A DNA stretch of 64,000 nucleotides, taken from Zygnema cylindricum (Eukaryota > Streptophyta > Zygnematophyceae > Zygnematales > Zygnemataceae). The notes under the pieces are model-generated. The model was not told the origin of the DNA. It made no database searches and worked only from the letters and a program-made list of their open reading frames with translations. The stretch spans positions 1 to 64,000 of the forward strand of contig JBBHKE010002740.1 of the NCBI GenBank assembly GCA_037447655.1, written 5' to 3'. Each line of letters opens with the position of its first letter. The first letter of the stretch is position 1. The position numbers and the translations under genes are program-made. Below, piece after piece: positions 43,801 through 52,368 of the stretch.

Positions 43801-46800
43801 AACTACACTAGTCAATTTGATACTTCACAAATTGAAGTATTCCTCCTCAACACAGAATTTGCAATAAAAACAAGGTCCACCAAAAGCTGAGGAGACAGCC
43901 AAGGTGAACTACCAGTAAAGGCCCAGGTATTTCAATTGAACGTTGCCTCATAAAAACATCTTCAATTGACGAATTGAACAATGGGACTTCTATGACTTTT
44001 CTACTTAAACTTTTTCAGAGACATTATTTTCAGGTTGAAGTAAAATCTTTGACTTATCATGTGGCCTACGGTAAATATAGCATTCAGTGAATGCGGGCTT
44101 GGAATGAGTATATGTATAGTCAGATTCTCCTACATTTCACAATAAAATTAGCAAATGTAGGCAAAATCCAATAGCTACCTCCTATATGTTTGTGATTTCC
44201 AAGACTTAAACAAATCTTTAGATAGCAACAAAGAGAATTGTCTTAGTAGAGTAATCAACAGGGCGCTTAAACATTAACCTCGTGGCGAAACAACACCGAT
44301 GCGTGGACAGCATGTTTTCCATAAGTGTAGGTCAAGCCAGCTCATAAGTTTCAACAATTGCTTTACATCTCAATGACTTAGATAACTGTAAATTGCATTG
44401 GAAAAAATAAAATGCTCTCTAATTACGCACTTTATGGTGTATGATTGTAACAAATATCCAACAAAAGAGATCCAACCAACAGGATAGCGGCAATAGTTTC
44501 AACTACCACAAAACTGCCAGCTTCCGTTCAACTCCAGCTAAGGAACAGGGAAGGAGATAAAATCAACAGATTCATGGCAAACACCCAAGGAGAACAGCTT
44601 TCTAAAACAGGAATTTCGAAAAAAAAAACCTCTATCATTCACAGAATGCTACTTAAGAGTACATAACTCTATATGGCTAAGCGTTTTACACCAACCTCGT
44701 AAAAACGTCACCTAGGCCATCCATAATCAGCATATGAAGAACATAAAACGCCACAACGGCTCACTGGAGTCATATTCATAAATATGTCATTAAAAACTAA
44801 GGTGGGTTGATGCAGCTACCTGTTTTTGTGTGATAAGGTCATGATCAGTAATTGTACCTCACTCCATTCAGCAGACGTCAAGTCGTCCCATTTCTTCCCA
44901 ATCTCCCACATCTCAGCGTCAGAATCATGGTAAAGAGCAAGTCGATCAAGTTGAACTGCCTGTCACCGAACAACAACAAAAAAACAACATTGTCACAAGG
45001 CTTCAGAAACCTCCATCAGAGTGTGAACCTGTTCTCACGATTTACAAAACAGGAGGGGTCCATAACTACATCCTGTTACATTTGTTACATTGTTCTTCAC
45101 CAGAAGCCAAGTACCAACTTTTTTCAAGGCAATTTTGCTAGCTGTTTTGATGGACAGAGAATAAATTGCAAATATAAATCAAAAGAACAAAAAAGTTTCA
45201 GTTTTCGTGAAGCTAGCAATCTGCACACCACCGATAAAATAACCAAATACAATTATTGTAATTTAAACAGTATTTTTACGCAAAGTACATGTAAATACAA
45301 TCAAGGTACTTGCAGTACATTTAAGTACATACAGGTACACAAAGTACATTCACGTACACAAAAAGTAAAGTACATTTTGATTTTTTGTGCGATTTTTAAC
45401 ATGGATAATTTAACGCGGTAAGGAAAGCTACGGTCATTTATACCGTTTGAATTATATTTTTTTAGATTTCAAACTTCTACAAAAATGTATGCTGAACAAT
45501 CAACAAAAATTACAGTTCAAATACTTTGCTATTACAATAAGCCAGGAGATGGGAATTTCCCTAAAAGGAAAAACATCTGCGTGACTAGTCTTTAGCGACA
45601 AGAAACACAGGACCATGACGTAGATACCGAGCAAAATTACTGTAGATGATTCTTCAGACGCATTGCCATTGTAACCTTTCTAACCTTCAACGGAGGATTT
45701 CACAAACCTATGGTACTTTTAGTAGCAGTACCAAAAAGGTAACACAAATTTTGTGCATTAGAACAATTTTTGTAAATTATCCACGATAAAAAAAAACCAA
45801 ATATTCCCAGAGAATGGCCCACATTGCCGTTCGGCTGAATCAATAAAAATTGCTTCTTCAATAAAAGCTTAAGAAATTATAAAAATAAACAGAAATTCCA
45901 GAACTTTAAAATCAAATCACGGAAACATAAATAAAGGGGAACAGTAAAACTTCAGTTTAACATTAAAAATAATGGCTAATCCCGTGTAAATGTGTTTTTT
46001 CCCCTCAATAAGTGTTAAGTTTTATCTGAAAACAAAAGAGACTTTAACCGTACAAGCCATGTAGCAGCAAACATTATACTCCATTACCCTATTATTGACA
46101 CCTCAGAGATATATTAGTCAAACAAAATGCAGTTTCTTATGCAATGAAAGGCAAAAATACCAAACTAGATAGCGAACTTTGAGTTCAAAAAATATTGATA
46201 GTAATACATACGGAGAAAAACTTGACCAGATATAAGATTTAAGACCGCCAGCCTTTTAACACAAGTGAATTTGGGAAATGGGATCAAAAACTAGTTTTAT
46301 TTGTGGAGAGATTTTACAGGGACACTATGTTCCCCAGAGAAAACTACCACCAAGGGAACAAACACTTGTTCAATATTGTCACCAACTTACATCAACCACT
46401 TTAACACGCTCCATTCACCTATACCAAAGCTTTTGGGAGAAGAAACAATGGAACTCACCAACAAGTTCAATCCTTTTTAGTTATGACTACCGACACATAT
46501 GAGCAATCTACTGAAGACATTGATCGGAATAACGTCAACAATTGTAACCTTGACTAGCAAGTACCTATAAATTTGTCATGGCGCAGTGAAAAAACACATT
46601 GCTGATAAACTCTATTTATTTCCCTAATTCAACCTTTACAGTACACATGTCAACATGGCATTTCAGGAACGGATATCACTAGTGTGAAATCCAGCAAATT
46701 TGTGAAAATCCATGTAAATGAGTTTACTTGTTATCAATAAGACCTACACTTACCTTGTCGTTAGCTATGAATGTAACTACTTGAAAAAGTGACGGCTTAT

Positions 46801-49800
46801 GTTGTGACATATGTGATGTATATCGGCGTGGTTTATTCTAATCATGTTACATCGCATAACGAGACACCAGTCTGATGACGTTTATTAAAACCAATGAGGG
46901 TTATCTAGGAAAAACCACCAACATGCATCACCAATCAGAGACGAAGTCGAGTTGGTTTATGTGAACTAGGAACTATCTAACCTTCAGAGATGCACAGACG
47001 AACTGTGCGTGCCGAGAACTTCCGGCAAAAAAAAAACCCATGCTACAAACCCAAAGATGAACTGTTGAAACCAAAAGCATCTCAACAAGACAATATTAAT
47101 GACGCATATACTACATTGCAATGTTAACAGAACCTCACCATATGGTGATTTCTAGTCATGTGACAAGAGTAAAATGCCATGCCTGTGATAAAAATTTGAA
47201 CAGAGAGTTAAGTATCCTCTTATGGTTTCTCTTCGTTGAAAGAAAAAAATAAAGACATTTCACAAGTCAAAGTTCCAGACTAAGAAGAAACTCCAATATT
47301 TCATCCAAGTGTTCCCGTTTTCATAAAAATATAGGCAGCTCTACCTTTAAACACGCTACAAAAGGATTGTACAGTACGACCTACTGTAACGCCCTGACGA
47401 CAAAAAAATCCACACACACCTTCCGCAATTTGTCCGTGGCTCCAGACGTGACAAATGTCTCGACGCCTTTCTCATCAATTGTCACCGCGGCTAGTTTAGA
47501 AAGTGTTAGACCGGTGCAGAAAGGGTGCAAGGGATTACTGCCGAAAAGAGAGAGAAAGGAAAATATTAGCATCAAGCTCTTTTTTCTGAACAGGACAATA
47601 GCTGTTTGTAGAGGATCCTTCAGACAGGACACACTTTTCCACACACTGATCATAACATGGAGTTTATTTAAATCATTCAAATAACAAAACAACATAATCA
47701 CACTATTTAACAAAAAAGGTCTGAACGTAGAAACTAATGCCTACCTAATGAGGCGATTCTGAATAACAAGGAACAAAGGCACAATTTTAAAAAAGAACAT
47801 GTGCCAGAAAACACTGACTAACCTCAAAGAGTCCTCGTATCTTATGTGGACATTGGTAAAAGAAATCTTCAAGTTACCAATAATAGTTGCAATAAGGTTA
47901 CCCAACCATGAACTGTTCTCCGATTTCTGCAATCATAGTCCAAACAACAGTGTTCAGGCCTGAACACAAAAAAAAGGGAGTGGTTCCTTCATCTCTTCCG
48001 ACAGAAACATTGTCCAGGAAAAAAAGTATGGCTGCAATTTTATCAGCAGGAAAAACACCTGAGCCGGCAACCAAACACCTTCAAGTTAGCAGGTGGCAAG
48101 ATGCAATATTAACATACCTGGGCCAACTTCTTATCCTTTGCATCGAGAAGAGCAAGTTCCGCTTCCTGTGGGATTTCAAGCAGGTAAACGTAATACTAAA
48201 TTAATCTAGCAAAACGTGGAGTGTTGTAAGGGAACAACATGAGCACGTATACAACTGAATAAATACATAACAAGTTTGGAAAAGGACGACGAAAGCAAAA
48301 AACCAGCAAACATTTACCACACCCTTGGAGCATCTCAACACAATCAATAGAGAAAAAGTTAAATGCACAACCTCAATACTCCGCCGTTTGCTTTCCTCCC
48401 TTGCATTCTCATTTTCTTCTCCCTGCCGGCATTTTCAGCACAGTCAACACTATGAATCAGCGTCTATTTGCACCCTGTTCAGATGATGCCGCCGTGGGCA
48501 CAAGTTGTAGCCTTGATAACAGAGATACGCTATGACCTCACTAATTACAGCTGTCACAGTGACTAAAGTATATAATGCCAGCTAATATTGTCAACAAGGT
48601 TCCCAAACCTCACACATCCAATGCTGTTTAGGATGGCTTCTCACAAATGAACACATTAATATTTGTACAACATTAAAAGAAACCTTCGCCAATGAAAAAG
48701 GTGCTGGGTTAGTCTTTCCCAGCTTGCCTCGAGGAAAACATTTGCATTTATTATGAGATGGACTATTCCCAGGACTACAGAGATCAGAATGAGACCTGTC
48801 ACGGGAACAACCCTACAGGAATGGTAAAGTCAATGAAATCAACCTGGTAAAGATTTTCAAAGCTTGCAGGTGCTGCAAGCACAAAGATACGATCTAAAAG
48901 AACAATAACAGGTTCCTGACCAAGCCGACTCCAAGGCACCTGCAGTACACGACGGACAAACATCCTTCATAAGAAAAAATTTAGCGACGGAAAAACATCC
49001 TTCATAAGAAAAAACTTAGCATGACAGACAAACATCCATCAGAAGGAAAACCATAAACGGTTGTCATGTTGATCTCTTTGTACACGTCCAAGAACTGCCA
49101 GAAGTGTACCAAGCAAATGAATAACTTTTCCGTGAACTTGCGACCTCTAACAGGTTCAGAAAACCTTTACAACTGACCTTCAATCGTACTGAACCGAGAA
49201 AACCAGCTTTAACTGTGATAGGTAGCTTCAAGGCATTAAGGGCCTCTGCTTTCAATTGCAGATCCTTGAGAACAACATCGCCTGTGTTCCAGAAGTCCCA
49301 CAATGAAATACTCAGCTGCATTGTTTTTAATGACAATTTGTTTCCATAAAAACCCCTAATTAGCCACTCCTACTCATGATCCTTTTATCAGCTTAATAGT
49401 GTTCGCAGGAAAGTGCAGTTTTGACATTCCAAAAAAAACTATTGACATCCATGATTTTGCAAAAACCAAAATGCGGATAGAAATTCAGCAAGGGCCACTA
49501 ACAGTTTATCTGCGAAAAACATGAAATGCAACAGCATAGTAACGGTGTTTTTTTGTGAACTCGAATGGCAACAATCTACAACCGCAACAACTTCAAGTTT
49601 TTAGGCAAAGAACACGTCCAGCTGTGAGACAATAAACAAGGCACACATTGTAAATCGGTTGAACGTCTGTAACTGCATTTAGTGCAAAGTGATTGTTGTT
49701 GTGTGTTTAGGGAAGACTATAACTAGCAAATTCGATCATTTTGACCAGATTATTGCATGTTCCTTGGATGAAAAATATGCGTCAAACCATCAACACTTGT

Positions 49801-50128
49801 GATTCACTCTGTGAAAAATCCAAAAAACATCGTGGTTTGCAGAGGTACCTTGCCAAACACTAATCTTTAAAGCCTCCTCGGGTATATTGCGTACATATTC
49901 ACCAAGATACGTTCGCAATAGGCCTAAAACCTGCAGAAATTATTGATTTCAGTTAGCAGCAACCTTGCTTGATGAGACGAAAGTTCTGGATCTTCACAGA
50001 TATTTCTACGTACAGATTCAAAATAAATTCGATTAAACGAAAAAAATGGAAGGGCATTAGAATAGTAAAAAAATTGGAAACAAAAAAACATAATGCATTA
50101 TTACGATACTCACCCGAGCTTCAAACAT
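1817..50128 (-). CDS. VPS13: VPS13-family bridge-like lipid transfer protein (plant SHRUBBY/VPS13 type), 66 coding exons
   Basis: VPS13 proteins form a long hydrophobic groove that moves bulk phospholipid between membranes at organelle contact sites. The ATG is at 50128-50126 (exon 1 encodes MFEAR) and the TAA at 1817-1819. Exons 5' to 3': 50128-50114, 49930-49849, 49281-49178, 48939-48844, 48422-48372, 48165-48118, 47926-47823, 47537-47420, 44959-44858, 43671-43468, 43219-43059, 42870-42709, 41686-41591, 40583-40250, 38734-38621, 38336-38241, 38047-37980, 37674-37551, 37156-36908, 36664-36446, 36135-36026, 35493-35397, 34767-34669, 34375-34217, 33751-33686, 33279-32632, 32147-31809, 31287-31177, 30688-30575, 30087-29900, 29412-29304, 29097-28954, 28255-27974, 27791-27156, 26893-26702, 26139-26036, 25865-25570, 24910-24826, 24031-23762, 23506-23072, 22713-22380, 22105-21947, 21339-21176, 20947-20767, 19146-18883, 17833-17618, 16132-15980, 15823-15311, 15037-14204, 13890-13814, 13509-13107, 12600-12499, 11945-11790, 11552-11368, 10972-10436, 10061-9887, 9590-9451, 9177-9051, 8737-8516, 8251-7892, 7109-6948, 5806-5492, 4404-4087, 3609-3551, 2912-2801, 2128-1817. 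All phases match and the sum is divisible by three. The least certain edges are the starts of exons 32 (29097) and 47 (16132). Confidence 0.93.
2555..2765. repeat. ~30-bp minisatellite in VPS13 intron 65
   Basis: Imperfect copies of a unit like CTTTTATGAACAAATATGAA followed by GTTTTTCC, for example at 2684 and 2695-2722, with more diverged copies on both sides. Confidence 0.75.
2938..3050. repeat. G/A-rich purine tract in VPS13 intron 64
   Basis: A long run of GGGAGAGGG-type sequence with a run of about a dozen G near 3006-3018, just 5' (in + coordinates) of exon 64. A second GA tract lies at 5946-6000. Such tracts are prone to slippage. Confidence 0.8.
4087..4404 (-). other. VPS13: VPS13 exon 63: Gly/Ala-rich hydrophobic insert plus linker (residues ~4271-4376)
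   Basis: Acceptor CTGTTTACAG precedes ACG at 4404, and donor GTAAGG follows AAG at 4087; the phase is zero on both sides. Residues ~4283-4320 are an uncharged, Gly/Ala/Leu-rich stretch (SGLASGAALGLLAFPAAP and PVMATFGALVGGAG), followed by a Ser/Lys linker. The exon ends FKRVWWDK, which aligns with the FSKIWSS segment before the last repeats in angiosperm VPS13. From memory, angiosperm proteins have a charged linker here, not a hydrophobic one. Confidence 0.78.
4429..4655. repeat. AAAACATCACAAA-type simple repeat in VPS13 intron 62
   Basis: Many degenerate copies of ACATCAGAAAAC / ACATCACAAAAC adjoin the acceptor side of exon 63. On the gene strand this becomes a T/G-rich stretch that may serve as the polypyrimidine tract. 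Confidence 0.75.
5492..7109 (-). other. VPS13: VPS13 exons 61-62: C-terminal PH-like domain (residues ~4112-4270)
   Basis: Exon 61 encodes ALSDAYENHFNLPGKRSFMV followed by TNQRCMLLQ. Exon 62 encodes TIMWDVTWDELMTMEL and a terminal helix, IEIKDAVEKALQKY. This matches the PH-like domain that closes most VPS13 proteins and contributes to membrane binding. In plants it is followed by further repeats, as here. Intron 60 (7110-7891), next to the exon 61 acceptor, contains duplicated copies of that acceptor (see findings). Confidence 0.9.
7104..7280. repeat. Tandem copies of the exon 61 splice-acceptor region
   Basis: The unit ACCTGTTGACCAACAATC followed by CCTTAAAAA is repeated at 7108, 7147, about 7184 (partial) and about 7247 (diverged). 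The first copy carries the acceptor used for exon 61 (AG at 7111-7110). A telomere-like AAACCCTAAAAAACCCTAAA lies inside the array at 7212-7231. Confidence 0.8.
7892..10972 (-). other. VPS13: VPS13 exons 55-60: APT1/ATG2_C (DH-like) region (residues ~3591-4111)
   Basis: This helical region follows the groove and is associated with lipid-droplet or mitochondrial targeting in animal VPS13 and ATG2. Exon 56 encodes RIGHLQIDNQLPLTPLPVLL, one of the most conserved VPS13 signatures. Exon 57 has NIHEPIIWRL, exon 58 PSQRPRGVLGFWPTLLTSLG, and exons 59-60 the Gly-rich amphipathic segments (FLGNASSAFGHMSEGVAALS, KGLYRGFTGILTKPMEGAQS, GFVTGVGRGIVGAAAQPVSG). Confidence 0.92.
8913..8998. repeat. TA / CA microsatellite in VPS13 intron 58
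   Basis: Runs of TATATATACATGTATA followed by a (CA) run ending near 8993. It lies between exons 58 and 59. Confidence 0.9.
11368..15823 (-). other. VPS13: VPS13 exons 48-54: VAB / SHR-BD adaptor-binding region (residues ~2835-3590)
   Basis: In yeast VPS13 this six-repeat beta region binds PxP-motif adaptors that direct the protein to particular membranes; in Arabidopsis SHRUBBY the SHR-binding domain maps here. Signals include SSDIVLDVCICPKD (exon 48), ENRLPCKCEYLVWEK and GVHIYSTDIRSQILLTWLPQ (exon 49), RLFVPYWLQNDTKVPL (exon 51), SYMKLSVALDLSSLGYDRTK (exon 52), IRLQPHTIFKNYIGQKLFIR (exon 53) and WSYPFGVDSEGTLYLVMKN (exon 54). Exon 49 (834 nt) is the longest of the gene and contains a basic, poorly conserved insert around RRKKAPFDFVRRRRLVRTRQ. 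Confidence 0.88.
11985..12240. repeat. ~85-bp tandem triplication in VPS13 intron 52
   Basis: Three diverged copies start at about 11992, 12078 and 12163. Each has ACTCA(C/T)AG...TTGGATGTGAGT followed by TTCGACAAGACAAAA-like sequence. Confidence 0.75.
15980..22105 (-). other. VPS13: VPS13 exons 42-47: groove segment followed by C2-like domain (residues ~2456-2834)
   Basis: Exons 42-44 continue the beta groove. Exons 45-47 read as a C2-like module: MVENQLGATIYAR, then RRFIALRIKNAK joined to DLIAGDDVSGQEFVCVL, then MAVWDEVFVIEVP and ATLVIAMD. Plant VPS13 proteins carry a C2 domain at this point. I start exon 46 at 17833 rather than 17800 because the longer form restores the Asp-containing loop in frame. 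Exon 47 could instead begin after the CAG at 16141, but then its phase would not fit. Introns 44-46 are long (about 1.62, 1.05 and 1.49 kb) and hold no other coding sequence that I can see, apart from the hAT element at 19655. Confidence 0.78.
19655..20460. mobile_element. Non-autonomous hAT element, family B, intact, in VPS13 intron 44
   Basis: The element starts TAGTGTTGGGTATCG and ends CGATA/GATACCCAACACTA, so the terminal inverted repeats match for at least 12 bases. It is flanked on both sides by the identical 8-mer GAGAGAGG (19647-19654 and 20461-20468), the target duplication length of hAT transposons. The ends are packed with TCGATATATCGA-type subterminal palindromes. No transposase frame is seen, so it must have been moved by an enzyme coded elsewhere. 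The perfect target duplication suggests a fairly recent insertion. Confidence 0.9.
22922..22948. repeat. (AAT)n microsatellite in VPS13 intron 40
   Basis: About eight AAT units between exons 40 and 41. A similar short trinucleotide run (ATC) occurs at 62240-62262 in the second gene. Confidence 0.9.
24187..24310. repeat. ~60-bp tandem duplication in VPS13 intron 38
   Basis: GCAAAAAGGCTGTCTTACTG with CTCCCTAAGCTGCATTAT is followed by AAAAAAGGCTATCTTTCTG with CTCCCTAAGCAGCACTAT. Confidence 0.75.
25570..34375 (-). other. VPS13: VPS13 exons 24-37: extended chorein / RBG groove, second part (residues 952-2080)
   Basis: Family landmarks are LDILVLRASGGK followed by ELLQRQNDLAIGMGVHELEL (exons 25-26), MSTLEFYMNRPTVAALMDLG (exon 27), LGNLRFCNMLLG with QWGWLCDLRDP (exon 28), DDDDYQGYEYSLTGQLSAVR (exon 29), AVLSDREYTLITECALANMA (exon 33) and RPRLLVALDFLLDVGGFFVP (exon 34). 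Exon 26 holds a disordered, Lys/Pro/Asp-rich linker of about 130 residues in which KPPNKA.D occurs twice. Exon 35 has an acidic, serine-rich linker. Confidence 0.9.
34669..36135 (-). other. VPS13: VPS13 exons 21-23: internal PH-like domain (residues 850-951)
   Basis: Exon 21 encodes TWEPRWAVLTGSYLYLLE, the typical first strands of a pleckstrin-homology fold (W at the strand start, then VL.G..LYL). Exon 22 continues with a strand ending IPPDVIGNTPHVVAIC, and exon 23 ends with ILRFKSDQDKADWMDRLTGA, the C-terminal PH helix with its conserved Trp. A PH module inserted in the N-terminal half is a feature of plant VPS13 proteins. In exon 22 the correct frame is not the longest open frame; phase and family similarity decide it. 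Confidence 0.85.
38818..38876. repeat. 27-bp tandem duplication in VPS13 intron 14
   Basis: TGACTGCAAACCTTTGAATC followed by TATG occurs twice with a few bases between. Confidence 0.85.
39319..39757 (-). mobile_element. TRIM-like miniature LTR retrotransposon in VPS13 intron 14
   Basis: Two diverged direct repeats, 39319-~39530 and 39582-~39757, both begin TGTCA(A)GATTCTCAGAAT-like and end in CA. Between them is only about 50 bp. Read on the minus strand, that spacer begins with TGGTATCAGAGCC (39569-39581), the standard primer-binding site for initiator methionine tRNA, directly next to the LTR end. The spacer also contains a GAGGGCGGTG purine run next to the other LTR. No coding sequence is present. 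The LTRs are clearly diverged, so the copy is old. A target duplication was not evident. Confidence 0.7.
45280..45378. repeat. GTACA-rich cluster in VPS13 intron 8
   Basis: About nine TGTAC/GTACA words at irregular 8-20 bp spacing (for example AAGTACATACAGGTACACAA). The rest of intron 8 (44960-47419) holds no coding sequence that I can support. Confidence 0.7.
47420..50128 (-). other. VPS13: VPS13 exons 1-8: N-terminal chorein domain (residues 1-206)
   Basis: The chorein domain caps the donor-membrane end of the lipid channel. Exon 2 encodes LLRTYLGEYVRNIPEEALKI, matching the conserved start of VPS13 and ATG2. Exon 3 encodes GDVVLKDLQLKAEALNALKL followed by a TVKAGFLGSVRLK stretch. Exon 4 has VPWSRLGQEPVIVLLDRI. 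Exons 5 and 6 encode a charged helix, and exon 7 carries WLGNLIATIIGNLKIS with NVHIRYED, a hallmark of the family. Exon 1 is only five codons long, which is why a simple open-frame scan misses the start. Confidence 0.93.
48955..49050. repeat. ~36-bp tandem repeat in VPS13 intron 3
   Basis: AACATCCTTCATAAGAAAAA followed by ATTTAGC is repeated twice with a third partial copy. Confidence 0.8.
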
Positions 50129-52368
50129 TGTGTGAGAGCTATTGCAGATTCAGCGGCATTTGAGATTTCCTGAAACAACTAGCAACGAGAATCAATGAGC
50201 TCGTATTTCTGCACACACAGTGAATTTTATCTTATCCTATCATACAGGAGGTGCCTTCAGAACAGGAGGTGACTTCAGAACAGGAGATGCCTTTGCAAGA
50301 TTATTATTTCTACAAATAAATGTGATTAACGTGAGTGTAAAGCTATTCAGCAAATAAGTCAACCCCAAGGCAAGGATTTAGTATAATGATTATTTCTGCT
50401 GAAAATTCCTGTTTCATGCCTCCAAGAATTCCGAAGTCAAACTTTCGAGTTGAAATTGCAAATATCATTTGATAACTTTTCCTTTTGCCGAAAGTTATCT
50501 TTCGGTACAGTACTGTACTGTTCGAAAGAAGTTTAAAAATTCGGTGACGTATGAACCGAGCTGAAACTCTGGATGTACTTTTTTCAATGCAATGCATCAT
50601 CAAGCACACTAAACATGTCGTGAAACTGTACACGTAGGAACAAGTCCAGGCCATTTAGCTACTTTTTTGCCACGTGGCAGTTAGTTAGGTGTCTGCCCAA
50701 GGCAAGCACACGGTGGATTCTTGTGCTCAGTGCTGAACCGAAATCACGGAACACAAAAAGATTTGTCGTTCTTATCTTGGCCGTTTATGGAAAAACTTAG
50801 TCCTTTGATCAGTTAGGGCAAATGGTTAGCCCCGGCCGTACACCTGTCCGAATTGGGCTCTTTTGTGCGAATTCGATATTGCCTTTGCAAGCGAACTGGA
50901 GGCCGCCTTTCAAATGTTTCGTATTGAGGCGATTATCCTCAGTATTGTACGTAGCGGCATGAAGTTGAGCTTGTATTCATAATTTTTAGTGCTTCGGGAA
51001 TGAAACAACTAGAAACAAGGTACAGTACACCGAGTATCGCTATTAATGTTTGTTTTCCACTTTAAATATCTTTTCTCCGTACACACTTGTCCGATCTTCA
51101 CATGGAGACCGCCAGTTGGATGGTAAAAATCTTGGCTTTCAATCGAAACCGTCAGATCCATAATCCGACAAGCGTGTACGGAGAAAATATGTTTTACGCG
51201 GACAAAAAAACTAACACTAATAGCGATACACGGTGTAGCAAACTAAAAACTACAGTAACAACCCGAGCCCGTGAACTCTAGGGTCTTTACACTATCAACA
51301 AAAGAAGGGTTGACAAAGGTTAAGTAGAGTGTTGACATAAAATTGTCACAAAGAATGGAATTCAACTCTTGGTCATAAAGTTTACACCTCTAATTAAATT
51401 AAATATTGAATGCTTGACCTAATGGTGCGTATAGAGCCGCAATTAACTTCAGATTTTTTGCATCCAATGCCCCCGTCGCTATCGGCTGGAAAGAGCCAAA
51501 AAACGTCCTTGAAAGAAAAACAAATGGCATGTATTTTGAATTTTCTAATTAGTGCAAGATTTGGCCAAAATGCCGCAGCCATGTCTATTCTTTCTGCACA
51601 TTGTAGACTTTTATCTTTGGCAAGGTCAAATTCGTTTGACCGGAAGAGAGAACAATCGTTTGTCAAATACTGTCTTCTATGCCCCATGACCACTATGCCC
51701 CATGACCACTGTTTAATTTATGTTTTGTTGTTAAGAAAACGTTTTTATGTAAAAACGTGCTCCACTCTGAGAAATAGTTCCACTGCTAAAGCTGTGTTCT
51801 GCTTAAAATTGTGTTCCACTATTAAAATATATTCCACTGTAACAATTGTAGATGAAAAATCATATTATGAAAAACGTAATGCGATACAGTACATAAACAC
51901 CATAATATAAACCTCACAAGTTTGACCCACTTTGATACTTAGCAGGTGATAAATTTAAAAAAAAAAAAAAACTTAGAATGTTTTTGAAATAACAAGGAAA
52001 AAATACTCATTTTCGGAAAAAAACATTTAAGGAAAAACACATTTAAGGAAAAACACATTCAAGAAAAAACACATTTCTGAAGCCAGTGTTAAGCTTCTTA
52101 AGCATGGTGGGTACAATTTTCAACTCAAACAGATAAAATATATCGCTATATTTTGAGCGTCACACCCGCATCACAACATTTCTACCTTTATTCTTTCCAG
52201 CAACTTTGAAGGGGCTAAAAGTTATTAAACTAAACTATTTAACATTCTTTACTTCCAAACACAAACGTAGATTTACCATTGTCTACAAACCCGAAAATAC
52301 CTCTAAATTATAGTGCACATTAACATTCGTTCTTTATATACAAAAAAGGAAAGAATGGACCATTGTAA
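50129..52368. other. Intergenic region between second gene and VPS13
   Basis: About 2.2 kb with no supported coding sequence. It should hold the VPS13 promoter and 5' UTR (nearest 50129) and the 3' UTR of the upstream gene (nearest 52368). It contains the foldback element at 51024-51239, a triplicated ~19-bp unit at about 50244-50290 (ACAGGAGGTGCCTTCAGA type), an 18-bp duplication (TATGCCCCATGACCAC, about 51677-51710) and a short AAAACACATTTAAGG array at about 52018-52080. No TATA box could be assigned with confidence. Confidence 0.5.
51024..51239. repeat. Foldback inverted repeat upstream of VPS13
   Basis: The left arm (about 51024-51095) contains ACACCGAGTATCGCTATTAA and TTTTCTCCGTACACACTTGT. 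The right arm (about 51163-51239) contains the reverse complements, ACAAGCGTGTACGGAGAAAA and TTAATAGCGATAC-like sequence. The arms are roughly 75 bp long, match at most positions, and enclose a ~67-bp loop. A related piece with CCGTACACCTGTCCGA occurs near 50838. It could be a small MITE, but no target duplication was found. Confidence 0.65.

Larger units (their letters stand above)
36446..44959 (-). other. VPS13: VPS13 exons 9-20: extended chorein / RBG groove, first part (residues 207-849)
   Basis: These repeating beta-sheet units build the lipid-conducting groove. Recognisable family signatures are LYHDSDAEMWEIGKKWDDLT (exon 9), RPKVPLHGNARKWW (exon 11), RKRMNWADVYRLCQMRKRYV (exon 12), FNNLQLGLNVYPKTMKANVS (exon 14), FSIDLDLDAPKIAIPV (exon 18) and GFHFSPARFGRLMKVM (exon 20). 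Intron 8 (44960-47419, about 2.46 kb) separates this block from the chorein cap and is the largest intron of the gene. Confidence 0.9.
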
